From JACKGW01 sp964586025 (GTDB taxonomy: Bacteria > Planctomycetota > PLA2 > JAEUHO01): a stretch of DNA of 64,000 bases. Of this stretch, positions 1-10,109 are shown piece after piece. The notes beneath the pieces were generated by a model. It did not search any database. It worked only from the letters and a program-made list of their open reading frames with translations, and had not been told where the DNA came from. The stretch is from contig CAZPGF010000001.1 in the NCBI GenBank assembly GCA_964586025.1, forward strand, positions 1 through 64,000, written 5' to 3'. The number at the start of each line of letters is the position of its first letter. Position 1 is the stretch's first letter. A program made the translations under genes and the position numbers.

Positions 1-145
1 CACGGTCCGGGTACGGACGTGGCGCGACCGCACGAGCCATCGCGCGCTTGAACTGCGCCGTGGCGATCAACAGCATCGTGCGGGTGATCTTTGCGATGTT
101 CGAGACGGCTTTGCGTCGCTTGAGGATGGCGCGCGGTTTGGCCAT
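1..145 (-). CDS. atpG: ATP synthase F1 gamma subunit, 5' part only
   Basis: First 48 codons of the gamma subunit, the rotor shaft of F1; the gene runs off the left edge of the window. The N-terminus reads MAKPRAILKRRKAVSNIAKI followed by a TRTM stretch, the typical start of this family, whose N-terminal helix packs inside the alpha/beta ring. It follows atpA by 24 bases, the normal bacterial order, and a GAGGTG Shine-Dalgarno sequence lies just ahead of the ATG. The beta and epsilon genes should lie further left. Seen: the N-terminal sequence, the site and the order. Inferred: that the rest of the gene is intact. Confidence 0.88.
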   Translation of the reverse strand, partial: MAKPRAILKRRKAVSNIAKITRTMLLIATAQFKRAMARAVAPRPYPDR

Positions 146-169
146 GGCACCTCGGGTTCTCTCGCGGGC

Positions 170-1691
<1,522 letters not shown>

Positions 1692-1708
<17 letters not shown>

Positions 1709-2282
1709 GCTGGCGTCCCTTCTCGATGATGCGGGTGCGGAGTTCGGCCAGGCGCCGACGGGCGCTGCCGTCGGCGACCTCGTCGCCGACGCGCAGGATC
1801 GCGCCGGCGAGAATTTCGGGTCGGACCTCGTGCCGGACATGGGGTTCGCCGCCGACCGCGCGGCGAATGCGATCCGTCCACGAACGGAGCGACACCTCGT
1901 CGATGGGCACCGCCGTGGTCAGCGTCACCGGGACGCGACCGAGGCGTGCGTCGAGCAATGCCTCGAACGCCTCGCCGATCTCGCCGAGCAGGGCGAGGCG
2001 TCCCCGCTTCAGCAGGAGGCGCAGGAAGTCGGCGACGAGGCGCGGCAGCGCCGGCGTTCCGTCGCCGCCCGCCGCGAGGCGGTCGAGCGTCGCACGCTTC
2101 GCGGCGGCGGGTACGTTCGAGGCCAGGAAGTACGCGCGGAACGCCCGATCCGAGCGCCACGCCTCGGCCAGGGCGAGGACGGACGACTCCGCGACGCGCA
2201 GGGCCTCGAGGCCGCCCGCCGCGAGGATCGCCTCCTCGAGGGCGCGAGCGTAGACGGTCGCTCCGGTCTGGGGCGTCGCCAT
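1692..2282 (-). CDS. atpH: ATP synthase F1 delta subunit (OSCP)
   Basis: Peripheral-stalk cap joining F1 to the b subunits. It has 196 residues, slightly longer than the usual 175-180. The family pattern is an N-terminal helical domain with a YARAL motif near residue 11 and a C-terminal part ending in an ILRVGDEVADGS stretch, equivalent to the conserved 'G...ig...iDgS' region. Its ATG overlaps the atpF stop (ATGA) and its end runs 17 bases into atpA, indicating translational coupling. Delta is the least conserved F1 subunit, so identification rests on both motif and operon position. Confidence 0.94.
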
Positions 2283-2893
2283 CAGGCCTTGCCCTCACGC
2301 TCGGTCGCGTACGCCCCGACGACGTCGGAGACGAGCCCGGCGTGGGCTTCGGGCGAGAGTTCCCGCCCGATGATGCGGCCCGCGGCGTCGCTCGCGATGG
2401 CCGCCGCGTCGCGGACGAGACGGTCCCACGCGGTCGCCGTGAGTTGGTCGATCTCGACGCGCGCACGCGCGACCGTCTCCTTGGCGACGCGCTGCCCGTC
2501 GGCTTCGATCTGCGCCTTGATCGCGAGCGCGTCCTTGCGCGCCTCGTCGGCGATCGCCGCGGCCTCTTCGCGCGCGTGGTCGAGCCGGCTCTCGTACTCG
2601 GCGATCAGTTCGCGTGCCTTGCGGTTGGCTTCGTCCGCCTGGTCGAGCGCGCTCGCGATGCGCGCCTCGCGGGCCTTCATGCCGTCCAGGATCGGACGCC
2701 ACGCGAACTTGCCGAGGACGAGCACCAGCACCGCGAAGACGACGATCGTCGTGACCGCGGTCCAGAGGTCCACGTCGAGCAGGCCGGGCTTGTGCTCCGC
2801 ACCGCCCGCGTCCGCCGCGAAGACCGGAGCGGTCGAAACGGCGCCGACGACGGCCGCGCAGAGGAGTAGGAGGAATCGGCGATCCAGGCGCAT
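2282..2893 (-). CDS. atpF: ATP synthase Fo b subunit with signal-peptide-like N-terminus
   Basis: Peripheral-stalk subunit b, 203 residues. Residues about 1-26 form an extra hydrophobic leader ending in VFAADA, resembling a signal peptide. The true membrane helix is at about 42-62 (WTAVTTIVVFAVLVLVLGKF) and a long charged, Ala/Glu/Lys-rich helix follows, as expected for the stalk. E. coli b has no such leader; b subunits with an extra N-terminal hydrophobic segment are known in other phyla, where it is probably cleaved. The gene lies between atpE (96 bases upstream) and atpH (overlap). Function is secure; cleavage of the leader is an inference. Confidence 0.94.
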   Translation of the reverse strand: MRLDRRFLLLLCAAVVGAVSTAPVFAADAGGAEHKPGLLDVDLWTAVTTIVVFAVLVLVLGKFAWRPILDGMKAREARIASALDQADEANRKARELIAEYESRLDHAREEAAAIADEARKDALAIKAQIEADGQRVAKETVARARVEIDQLTATAWDRLVRDAAAIASDAAGRIIGRELSPEAHAGLVSDVVGAYATEREGKA

Positions 2894-2988
2894 GGGGGCC
2901 TCCGGGACGAACGAGACGGGCCACGACGACGGTGCGGGCGGCCCACTCCCGGAGGGAGGGGCCGCCGTCGATCCGTCCGAAGCGGCGC

Positions 2989-3249
2989 CTAGATTCCGCC
3001 CTTGATCAAGCAGACGATCAGCGCGAAGAACGTGAAGCCCTCGATCAGCGCGGCCGAGATGATCATCGCCGTCTGGATCTTGCCGGCCGCTTCCGGCTGG
3101 CGGGCCATCGACTCGACGGCCTTCGCCGCGATCGCGCCGATGCCCTTCGCGGCGCCGAGCGTCACGATGCCCGCGCCGATCGCGGCGCCGATCACGGACA
3201 GGTTCAGGCTCTCGGCGGCCAGCACGTTGAGGAAGGACAGAATCTCCAT
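2989..3249 (-). CDS. atpE: ATP synthase Fo c subunit (proteolipid)
   Basis: Ring subunit that carries protons through Fo. The 86-residue product has two hydrophobic helices around the polar RQPEA loop (residues 50-54). The ion-binding carboxylate is Glu70 in ALIEGFTFF. The Glu is followed by Gly-Phe rather than the Ser/Thr ligand found in sodium-type rings, so a proton-driven enzyme is inferred. The ATG at 3249 gives the normal family length; longer starts in the same frame give Arg/Ser-rich junk. It lies between atpB and atpF. Confidence 0.96.
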   Translation of the reverse strand: MEILSFLNVLAAESLNLSVIGAAIGAGIVTLGAAKGIGAIAAKAVESMARQPEAAGKIQTAMIISAALIEGFTFFALIVCLIKGGI

Positions 3250-3340
3250 GGTGTCGGGTTCCTTCGAATCTCGGGCGCCTCGTCGGGCCCTCGGGGTGGT
3301 TGCGTCGGACGGAATCGATCGCCGCGCGGAATCCGGGGAG

Positions 3341-4159
3341 CTAGTGCTCCGTGTGGATCGCCGCGGCGATGAACAACGTGGTGAGGAACGTGAAGATGTA
3401 GGCTTGCAGGAACGCCACGAACAGTTCGAGCAGCGAGATCGCGACCGATCCGAGGATCGCGGCGACCGACACGCCGAGCAGCGCTCCGCCCGCAGTGATG
3501 CCCATGACGGCGAAGCCACCGATCACGGCAAGAACCAGGTGTCCGGCCGTCATGTTCGCGAAGAGCCGCACGGCGAGCGCGAACGGCTTCACGAGCGCAC
3601 CGATGATCTCCAGCGGGACCATCAGGGGTGCGAGCGCGACCGGGGCGTGACTGAAGAAGAAGTTGCCCCAATAGTGGCCGACGCCCTGTTCGCGCATGCC
3701 GCTCACGTGGATTGCGACGAACGCCGTCAGCGCCAAGCCCGCCGTCACCGCGAGGTTGCCGGTGGCGGTCCCGCCGACCCAGTGCAGGAAGTGCGCGTCC
3801 TGCCCTGCCAGTCCCGCCATGGCACCGAGGGGGAGCATGCCGAGCAGGTTGGCCGTCAGGATCAGGAAGAACCACGTCCAGAGCAGGGGCATGTAGCGGT
3901 CGGTCGCGTGACCGAGGGCGGGGCGGGCGACCTCCTCGCGGAGGTACTGCATCACCGCCTCGAAGAGGTTGCGCAGTCCCGAGGGAACCAAACCGGACTT
4001 GCGCGCGGCGATCGGCACGACGATCATCAGCAGCACGGCCGACGCGACGAGCATCACGAGGTGGTTCGTGATCGTGTAGCCCGAGAACTCCGCGATCTTG
4101 TGCGGAAGGACGTGGGACAGGGGATCTCCGGAGGCGAGCACGGCGGAAGCGGTGGTCAT
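3341..4159 (-). CDS. atpB: ATP synthase Fo a subunit
   Basis: Stator channel subunit, 272 residues with five to six hydrophobic helices. The essential arginine is Arg198 in the motif RLFANMTAGH (198-207), and the C-terminal helix pair contains the usual LLELFVAFLQAYIFTFL stretch. The start at 4159 overlaps the stop of the upstream AtpI-like gene as ATGA; the frame is open further upstream but encodes nothing plausible there. Together with the c subunit it makes the proton path. The assignment is secure. Confidence 0.96.
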   Translation of the reverse strand: MTTASAVLASGDPLSHVLPHKIAEFSGYTITNHLVMLVASAVLLMIVVPIAARKSGLVPSGLRNLFEAVMQYLREEVARPALGHATDRYMPLLWTWFFLILTANLLGMLPLGAMAGLAGQDAHFLHWVGGTATGNLAVTAGLALTAFVAIHVSGMREQGVGHYWGNFFFSHAPVALAPLMVPLEIIGALVKPFALAVRLFANMTAGHLVLAVIGGFAVMGITAGGALLGVSVAAILGSVAISLLELFVAFLQAYIFTFLTTLFIAAAIHTEH

Positions 4160-4617
4160 CGCGTCGGTGGTCCTCGATCCGGGTTCGCGTCGACGGCGCC
4201 CTCCGCGCCTGCGTCGCCCGCTTCCAAGGGGCCGGGATTCTGCCCGGACTCGCGCAGGACGACGAACACTTCCGTGGCGAGCAACGCGAAGTAGCCCGCC
4301 GTGATCCCCGTGGCGAACGGCGCGGTCGGCACGTCCGACCCGAGCAGCACCGCGAGCGCACCGCCGAGCGTCACGAAGAGTCGGACGCCCGACGCCGCGA
4401 GGAACGCGATCCCCCGCCGTTCGTCGGCGTCCGCTCCGCGCGCCATGCCGAGCAGCGGCACGAGGCCGAGGACCGCGCCGACCCACGCGATCCCGACGCC
4501 GAGGGCCGCCGCGCCGGGGCCCGCCGCCCCGAAGAACGCGCGCGCCGGCCACGCGACGAGGCCGAACGCGAGCGCGGCGGAGAGCGTGACCAGGCTGAGG
4601 GCTCGCAGCGTCCGCAC
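4156..4617 (-). CDS. AtpI-like membrane protein of the atp operon
   Basis: A 153-residue protein with four hydrophobic segments (about residues 5-28, 33-60, 71-95 and 102-121) and a Pro/Gly/Asp-rich polar tail. It occupies the position of atpI, directly upstream of atpB and coupled to it by a four-base overlap. AtpI proteins assist assembly of the c ring or magnesium supply to ATP synthase, are poorly conserved, and are recognised mainly by position and topology, as here. No catalytic motif is visible. An unrelated small membrane protein cannot be excluded. Confidence 0.65.
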   Translation of the reverse strand: MRTLRALSLVTLSAALAFGLVAWPARAFFGAAGPGAAALGVGIAWVGAVLGLVPLLGMARGADADERRGIAFLAASGVRLFVTLGGALAVLLGSDVPTAPFATGITAGYFALLATEVFVVLRESGQNPGPLEAGDAGAEGAVDANPDRGPPTR

Positions 4618-4620
4618 CGA

Positions 4621-4902
4621 CTAGGCGTCCGGGTCGCTCGCTCGCGACGCCCGGCGGATGATGCGGATCAGCGACCCGGCCACCGCCAGCATCGCGAGGG
4701 TGACGAGCAACCACGGGCCCGTGCCGAGGCGCCGGTCTAGCCACCACCCGGCCAGGGTGAACAGGCCGACCGAGGCGGCCAACTCGACGCCGAGGGTCGG
4801 AAAGGACAGGCCCCTCCCCAGGCCGGGGGTCGCGTCCCTCTCCCAATCCATCGTCGGTCGCCGGTAGTCCGGCAGGCGATCCTCGTCGGGGGAGTCGTGC
4901 AC
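4621..4902 (-). CDS. AtpZ/AtpI-family small membrane protein, first gene of the atp operon
   Basis: A 93-residue protein with a polar N-terminal third and two membrane helices. The central LGVELAASVGLFTLAGWWLD and the following short loop (RRLGTGPW) match the pattern of the AtpZ/ATPase_gene1 family found at the head of bacterial atp operons. Members are proposed to help c-ring assembly or magnesium transport. The start is GTG at 4902: a TACAGT hexamer lies six bases ahead and there is no Shine-Dalgarno sequence, so a leaderless operon mRNA is predicted. Family placement is good; the exact role is unproven. Confidence 0.8.
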   Translation of the reverse strand: MHDSPDEDRLPDYRRPTMDWERDATPGLGRGLSFPTLGVELAASVGLFTLAGWWLDRRLGTGPWLLVTLAMLAVAGSLIRIIRRASRASDPDA

Positions 4903-4908
4903 GTCGCC

Positions 4909-4914
4909 ACTGTA
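4909..4914 (-). promoter_or_regulatory. Predicted -10 element of the leaderless atp operon promoter
   Basis: TACAGT on the minus strand, followed by six bases (GGCGAC) and the GTG start of the AtpZ-like gene. This places the expected +1 on the start codon. No convincing -35 is visible. Confidence 0.6.
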
Positions 4915-5037
4915 GGGCGTCGGCGCTCAACTGGCGTCGTTCTCCCGCCGAAAGGGAAGCGGCGCCAGTGCCGCCACGGGGGGTGGCGGCGGATCCGTGC
5001 GGTCGGCGCCGGAGCCCAAACCCGGAGAGAGTGAACG

Positions 5038-6423
5038 GTGCCTTCCCCCCGTCCCTGCCGACTCCCCCTGGTCGCGGCGGCCTTGCTGGCGGTCGCGGTC
5101 TCGCTCGCTTCAGCCGCCCGGGCCGACGAACGCGCCGTCGAGGGCGACAGCGTCTACACCATCCCGGCCGGCTTCCGACAGGCCCCGGCAGACGCGATCA
5201 CGGCGGTGCGGGCGCTGGCGACCGCCTTCTATCAGGCGGCCGATCCGACGGCCCAGAACGCGCCCTTCGGACGCGGCTTCGCGCGCGGAACCGCCCAGCA
5301 ACCCGACCTGGTGGTGGTCTTCGCCGCCGCGGCGCCCGCCAAGGACGACCACGGGGACGTGGCGCTTTCGGGCATCGAACTCGACTCCGTGGCCGGGGCC
5401 TGGGCCGGCGGGCTCGGGAAGAGAGGGCTGAGTTTCGCGCCGGACCCCGTCGAGGTGCGCCGGGCCGACGTGACCTGGGCTCTCGGCAGCGCGAGCTACG
5501 CCCGTGCCGACGGCAGCCAGCGGAGGGTCCGCGTCGCGCTCGGTCGCCGCGGGCGACACGGCCTGCTGCTCGCGATCGATGCGGCCGCGAACCAGGAGAC
5601 GGCGGTGAGGGCCCTCTGGCAGGACCTGATCGCGAGCACGCGGATCGGCCGTGACGCCCCCGACGTACCGCTCCTCGAGCGCTATCCGGCGATCGTCCCG
5701 GCGGCAATCGGGCTCGCGGCGATCGGGCTGTTCGTCCTGCTCGGGCAGACGATCAAGCGCCGCCGGAAGCGGTCGCCGACGCACTGGTCGGGCCCGAAGC
5801 GCGACTCGATGTTCGGTCTCGACCTGCGCGGGTTGACGGTGCAGCAGTTGCGCGGCGACGCCGCGGACACCGTCGCCGCGGCCCCGCGTCGCCCGCGCCG
5901 GCGCGGGAAGGGACAGCCCGCGGAGGGAGCCGAGGCTGCTCCGGCCGCGCCCCCGTCCCAGCCTCGCCCCAGGGCGAAGGGGAAGCCGCGTCCGGACCCC
6001 GAGCCGACGCCGCCCGTCGGCGCGGTCTGGCCCGCGGTCGCTCCGGCCGCCGAGCCGGAATCGAGCGCGGCCGAGGAGCCCGCCCCCGCCGAGGTCGTCG
6101 AAGCCGTCCCCGTCGAGACCCCCGCCGCGCCGGGCCCCGAGGGCGACCTCGAGGAACTCGCGCGCCGCTTGGCCGAGGTCGAGGCACGCGCCCAACTGCA
6201 GGACAGCGTCGAGCACGCCGCCGTGTTCCTGGAGGCCGAGCCGCCGCCGCCGCTGCCGACGGCGAAGGCAGCGAAGGAGTCGAAGGAGGCGGAACCCGCC
6301 GCGGCCGAAGCCGAGTCGACCGAGACCCGCTCGCCGCCGAAGCGCGTGCTGCCGACCCCCGTCGGCGGCGTGGCCCCGGTCGTCGCGCGCATCCTCCGCA
6401 ACGACGACTACCTCGCGGAGTGA
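5038..6423 (+). CDS. Exported single-pass membrane protein with long Ala/Pro/Glu-rich tail, unknown function
   Basis: Not recognised. The 461-residue product starts at GTG 5038 with a GGAGAGAG Shine-Dalgarno sequence ahead. It has a signal peptide (about residues 1-29), then an extracytoplasmic domain of about 190 residues with alternating hydrophobic strands. A transmembrane helix follows (about 218-240), with an Arg/Lys-rich stop (IKRRRKRS). The last 200 residues are low-complexity, rich in Ala, Pro and Glu, and probably disordered in the cytoplasm. The outer domain resembles in outline the PsbP-like folds of other exported proteins in this window; that is an impression, not a match. It is divergently transcribed from the atp operon. 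Confidence 0.75.
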   Translation: MPSPRPCRLPLVAAALLAVAVSLASAARADERAVEGDSVYTIPAGFRQAPADAITAVRALATAFYQAADPTAQNAPFGRGFARGTAQQPDLVVVFAAAAPAKDDHGDVALSGIELDSVAGAWAGGLGKRGLSFAPDPVEVRRADVTWALGSASYARADGSQRRVRVALGRRGRHGLLLAIDAAANQETAVRALWQDLIASTRIGRDAPDVPLLERYPAIVPAAIGLAAIGLFVLLGQTIKRRRKRSPTHWSGPKRDSMFGLDLRGLTVQQLRGDAADTVAAAPRRPRRRGKGQPAEGAEAAPAAPPSQPRPRAKGKPRPDPEPTPPVGAVWPAVAPAAEPESSAAEEPAPAEVVEAVPVETPAAPGPEGDLEELARRLAEVEARAQLQDSVEHAAVFLEAEPPPPLPTAKAAKESKEAEPAAAEAESTETRSPPKRVLPTPVGGVAPVVARILRNDDYLAE

Positions 6424-6458
6424 TCGAGCGCGACCGGCCGACTCGTTGCGCTCGCCCG

Positions 6459-6464
6459 TAGGAT
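6459..6464 (+). promoter_or_regulatory. Predicted -10 element, leaderless hldE
   Basis: TAGGAT seven bases before the ATG of hldE, with no Shine-Dalgarno sequence between. It belongs to the recurrent TANNNT-before-start pattern of this window. Confidence 0.5.
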
Positions 6465-6471
6465 CGCGCGC

Positions 6472-8019
6472 ATGACGAGTCCGCGCGGGGAGTCCGCATC
6501 GTCCGTGTCGTCCGATCGCGCGCCGCGCCGACCGTCCGACGTGCTGCGCTCGCTCGGCGCGCCGCGCCTCGTGGTCGTCGGCGACGTGCTGCTCGATCGG
6601 TACGTCGAGGGCCGCGTCGACCGGATCAGTCCCGAGGCGCCGATCCAGGTCCTCGACGTGTCCGCGCGGCGGGAGATGCTGGGCGGCGCCGGGTTCACGG
6701 CACGCGCCGCGCGCGTCCTCGGGGCGAGCGTCCACCTCGTCGGAGTGATCGGCGCCGACGACGCCGGCGATCGTGTCCGCGCCGCGATGGGAGACGCCGA
6801 ACTCGCCTGGGCCGGCGCGGTGGACCCGTCGCGTCCGACCAGCGTCAAGACGCGGCTGCTCGCTCGCAACCACAACACCGCCGCACAGCAGATGCTGCGG
6901 GTCGATGAGGAGTCGCGTCGCCCGCTCGATTCATCCGTCGAGGACGCGCTGATCGCGGCGCTTCGCGCGTCGCTCACCGAGGCCGACGCCGTCCTCGTCA
7001 ACGACTACGGCAAGGGCCTCCTGACCCCGCGCATCCTCGACGTCGCCGTGCGCGAAGCGCGCGCGCGGGGGGTCGCCGTGATCGTCGATCCGCACAAGGG
7101 CACCGACTTCGAGGGGTACCGTCGCGCCAGCGTCCTGACACCGAATCGCGCGGAAACCGCCGGTTGCACAGGCCTTCCGGTCGCATCCGTCGACGATGCC
7201 CGCGTCGCGGGCCGCACGCTCGCACGCCGTCTCCAGCTCGATGTCGCGCTCGTGACGCTCGATCGCGACGGCATGGTCCTCGCTCCGCCCGAGGGTGATG
7301 CGGTTCACGTGCCGACGACACCTCGCGAGGTGTTCGACGTCACCGGCGCCGGCGACGTCGTGCTCGCCGCGTTCGGCGTCGCGGTCGGCAGCGGTGCCAC
7401 GCCACGCGAAGCGGCCGAACTCGCCAACGTCGCGGCCGGGCTCGAGGTCGAGCGCGTCGGCGTCGTTCCGATCACGCGCGAGGAGATCGCCGCGCGGCTG
7501 GCGGCGACCGCCGCCGACGCGCGCGGCAAGTGGCTCGATCGCACGGCGCTGCCCGCGCTGCGCGCGCGGATGAGCGAAACCGGCCGACGCATCGTGTTCA
7601 CCAACGGATGCTTCGACCTGCTGCACGCGGGGCACGTCCGGTACCTGGCCTCCGCCAAGGCCGAGGGCGACGTGCTCGTCGTCGGCGTCAACGACGATGC
7701 GTCGGTGCGCCGCCTGAAGGGCGCCGAGCGTCCGGTGAACACGCTCGGCGATCGCATGGAGGTCCTCGCCGGTCTCGCCGCGATCGATCACGTCGTCGCG
7801 TTCGACGAGGACACCCCCGCCGCCTTGATCGCCGCCCTGGAGCCGGACGTCCTCGTCAAGGGCATGGACTGGAAGGACAAGGGCGTCGTCGGTCGCGACC
7901 TCGTGGAGGCGCGCGGCGGGCGCGTCGTCCTCGTCGATCTGCTCGAGGGCCGCAGCACGAGCGGGCTGGTCGATCGCATCCGTCACGCACCGTCGGTGGC
8001 GCGGCCGGGCCCTCCGTAG
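6472..8019 (+). CDS. hldE: Bifunctional heptose-7-phosphate kinase / heptose-1-phosphate adenylyltransferase
   Basis: Makes ADP-heptose for the LPS inner core in the cytoplasm. The 515-residue product has two domains. An N-terminal PfkB/ribokinase-type kinase spans about 25-345; its catalytic loop DVTGAGD lies near 286-292 and a substrate-binding region near 50-75. A C-terminal cytidylyltransferase-like domain spans about 365-500 with the FTNGCFDLLHAGH motif near 375-387. The order and length match HldE. It opens an LPS-core cluster and is followed ten bases later by an unknown exported protein, then gmhB, which encodes the next-needed phosphatase. No gmhA isomerase gene is visible in the window. 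Confidence 0.95.
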   Translation: MTSPRGESASSVSSDRAPRRPSDVLRSLGAPRLVVVGDVLLDRYVEGRVDRISPEAPIQVLDVSARREMLGGAGFTARAARVLGASVHLVGVIGADDAGDRVRAAMGDAELAWAGAVDPSRPTSVKTRLLARNHNTAAQQMLRVDEESRRPLDSSVEDALIAALRASLTEADAVLVNDYGKGLLTPRILDVAVREARARGVAVIVDPHKGTDFEGYRRASVLTPNRAETAGCTGLPVASVDDARVAGRTLARRLQLDVALVTLDRDGMVLAPPEGDAVHVPTTPREVFDVTGAGDVVLAAFGVAVGSGATPREAAELANVAAGLEVERVGVVPITREEIAARLAATAADARGKWLDRTALPALRARMSETGRRIVFTNGCFDLLHAGHVRYLASAKAEGDVLVVGVNDDASVRRLKGAERPVNTLGDRMEVLAGLAAIDHVVAFDEDTPAALIAALEPDVLVKGMDWKDKGVVGRDLVEARGGRVVLVDLLEGRSTSGLVDRIRHAPSVARPGPP

Positions 8020-8022
8020 ACT
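8017..8022 (+). promoter_or_regulatory. Predicted -10 element, leaderless gene at 8029
   Basis: TAGACT, containing the TAG stop of hldE, six bases before the next ATG. It suggests a second promoter inside the cluster. Confidence 0.5.
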
Positions 8023-8028
8023 GCCGCG

Positions 8029-9477
8029 ATGCGCGTTTCGCTCCGTCCGGTCACTCTCGTCGTTCCGCTGCTCCTCTCGTGCCTCGCCGCCGTCGCGAGC
8101 GCCGGGCCCGTCTACGAGTCCGACCCGCGTTTCCACGAGGTCGCCGCACTCGAAGCGAAGGCCCTCGGCAAACTGATCGAGCGCGCGAACGAGAGCGGTT
8201 TCCACCTCCAGGCGTGGTGGCTCGCGCGGCGCATCCTGGAGGTCGTGCCCGACCACGCCGAGGCCCACGCCGTGGTCGACGGGCTGTCGCCGGAGCGCAT
8301 CGCCGCGTCGAAGCCGCCGGACAAGAAGTTCTCGTCCGCACGCGAGAGCGCCCTCGAGGAACTCGGGACGGCCTGGTTCCGCTTCGGGGAACAGCTCGAA
8401 GCGTCGGGCATGGCTCCCGAGGAGTACTACCCGATCTTCATCCGCGCGCACACCTACCACGAGCAGCACTCGACCCTGCGCGCCGCGCTCGAGTCCACCG
8501 GTGCGACGTGGCGCGGAACGTTCCTCGACGTGCTGAAGGACGACATCGAAGAGCATCTCGGTGCCCACGATGGACGCGTGAGCTGGCCGCCGCCGTGGGA
8601 AGAGGAATTCCTGCGCGTCGCGGCGCGCTGGACCGGTGCGCGCGTCGCCGACATCGGCGACATCCGCCTCCTCACCGACCTTCCGACCAACGAGGCGCTG
8701 GAACTGCTCGGCGCCGTCGCCGAGACGGACACCATGCTCGAGCGGTGGGGGGCGCGACGGCCGAAGGCGGGTGCGGCCGGCGCCCCGCGGCACGAACTGC
8801 TCGTGTTCCAGAAGGCGCCGTCCTACGAGTCGATCGCCCCCGAATTCGTCGATGCCAGCGAGCGCGATGCGCTGCTCCAGTCGAATGCGTACACGACGTC
8901 GGACGGCGCTCGCACGCTGGTGTCGCACGTCCCGCGCGATCTCGCGGCGCTTCCGGGGCGGGCGCACGTCGCCAGCGTGATCGGCCAGGTCCTGGTGCGC
9001 CGACGCTTCGGCGGCGGTCGTGACCTGCCGCGCGGTCCAGGCTCGTGGCTGCTCGCCGGGATCGGGGGCGCGTTCGAAGGGCTCGCCCCGGTCGGTCCCG
9101 GCACCAAGCCGTCGCTCGACCTGCGCGCCTCGCTGCACCTCGCAATCGCCGGGTCCCTGCGGCGGGCGGACCGCTGGATCCCTTGGGAGCGCTTCGCCAC
9201 GATGGACGCGGCGGCGGTGCGAGACGTCCCGCGGGAGGCGGTGACCGTGGACTACCGCGGCCGCTCCCAGGCGCTCAAGGACGTCGATGTCGTGCGCGCC
9301 CAGGCGACGGCGATCGCGCTCGCGTTGATTCGCACCGACGGGGAGAAGGGCGCGAAGCGCTTCGCCAAGGTTCTCACCGCGCTGTTCGAGAATGGTTCGT
9401 TGCCCGACCTCGACGCGGCGATGGGATGGAAAGCCGGTCGCTGCGTGGACGAGGCGACGAAGCTCGCGACCCGCTGA
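8029..9477 (+). CDS. Exported protein of unknown function within the LPS cluster
   Basis: Not recognised. The 482-residue product has a clear signal peptide (about 1-25, ending AVASAGP). A TPR-like helical stretch at about 40-90 contains LARRILEVVPDHAEAHAVV. A larger mixed domain follows, with many Trp/Arg/Glu residues and no obvious catalytic motif. It lies between hldE and gmhB, so a role in envelope assembly is plausible by context only. The start is ATG 8029, supported by a TAGACT hexamer six bases ahead rather than a Shine-Dalgarno sequence. Confidence 0.72.
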   Translation: MRVSLRPVTLVVPLLLSCLAAVASAGPVYESDPRFHEVAALEAKALGKLIERANESGFHLQAWWLARRILEVVPDHAEAHAVVDGLSPERIAASKPPDKKFSSARESALEELGTAWFRFGEQLEASGMAPEEYYPIFIRAHTYHEQHSTLRAALESTGATWRGTFLDVLKDDIEEHLGAHDGRVSWPPPWEEEFLRVAARWTGARVADIGDIRLLTDLPTNEALELLGAVAETDTMLERWGARRPKAGAAGAPRHELLVFQKAPSYESIAPEFVDASERDALLQSNAYTTSDGARTLVSHVPRDLAALPGRAHVASVIGQVLVRRRFGGGRDLPRGPGSWLLAGIGGAFEGLAPVGPGTKPSLDLRASLHLAIAGSLRRADRWIPWERFATMDAAAVRDVPREAVTVDYRGRSQALKDVDVVRAQATAIALALIRTDGEKGAKRFAKVLTALFENGSLPDLDAAMGWKAGRCVDEATKLATR

Positions 9478-9485
9478 TCCGACTC

Positions 9486-10109
9486 GTGCGACCCGCATCC
9501 CACCGTGCCGTGTTCCTCGATCGGGACGGAACCGTGATCCAAGATCCCGGATACCTCGGCGACCCGTCACGCGTGGAACTCCTCCCCGGGGCGGCCGACG
9601 CTCTGCGCGCGCTCGACGAGGCGGGCTTCTCGCTGGTCGTCGTCACGAACCAGAGCGGCATCGCGCGCGGTCGCTACACCGAGGAGGACTACCGGCGCGT
9701 CCGCGCGCGCCTCGACGAGCTGCTCGCCGCGGAGGGCGTCCGCCTCGCGGCGTCCTACCACTGCCCGTTCCACCCCGAGGGCTCGGTGGCGGCGTACGCG
9801 CGGGATCACGACGACCGCAAGCCGAATCCCGGGATGTGGCATCGGGCCGCGGCCGACCTGGGCATCGACCTCGCGGCGTCGTGGTCGATCGGCGACGGCC
9901 AACGGGACGTCGTCGCCGGACGCCGCGCCGGAACGCGCTGCATCCTGCTCGCCGCGGGCCGGGACAAATGGCCGCTCCCGACGGGCGGCGTGCACGACCC
10001 CGACTTCGTCGCGCGCGATCTGCGCGAGGCCGTGCTGATGCTGTTCGACGCCGAGGGACGGCCCCTGCCGCCGGCGCCCGGCGCACCGCTTTCGCGAGGC
10101 GGTCGATGA
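9486..10109 (+). CDS. gmhB: D-glycero-D-manno-heptose 1,7-bisphosphate 7-phosphatase, zinc site altered
   Basis: HAD-superfamily phosphatase acting between the kinase and adenylyltransferase steps of HldE. The 207-residue product has the HAD motif DRDGT at 12-16, VVTNQSGIARG at about 52-62 and RKPNPGMW at about 111-118. E. coli GmhB has a structural zinc bound by a Cys, a His and a Cys-x-Cys pair. By my alignment only the first Cys (93) remains; the other positions are Phe95, His108 and Asp110. GTG 9486 is chosen because no ATG exists and it gives the normal N-terminus. It is coupled to the next gene by ATGA. Confidence 0.92.
   Translation: MRPASHRAVFLDRDGTVIQDPGYLGDPSRVELLPGAADALRALDEAGFSLVVVTNQSGIARGRYTEEDYRRVRARLDELLAAEGVRLAASYHCPFHPEGSVAAYARDHDDRKPNPGMWHRAAADLGIDLAASWSIGDGQRDVVAGRRAGTRCILLAAGRDKWPLPTGGVHDPDFVARDLREAVLMLFDAEGRPLPPAPGAPLSRGGR

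Noticed and set aside
6420..6472. A full sigma-70 promoter for hldE
   Set aside because: TAGGAT is well placed but no -35-like hexamer lies at 15-19 bases; kept only as a -10 call.
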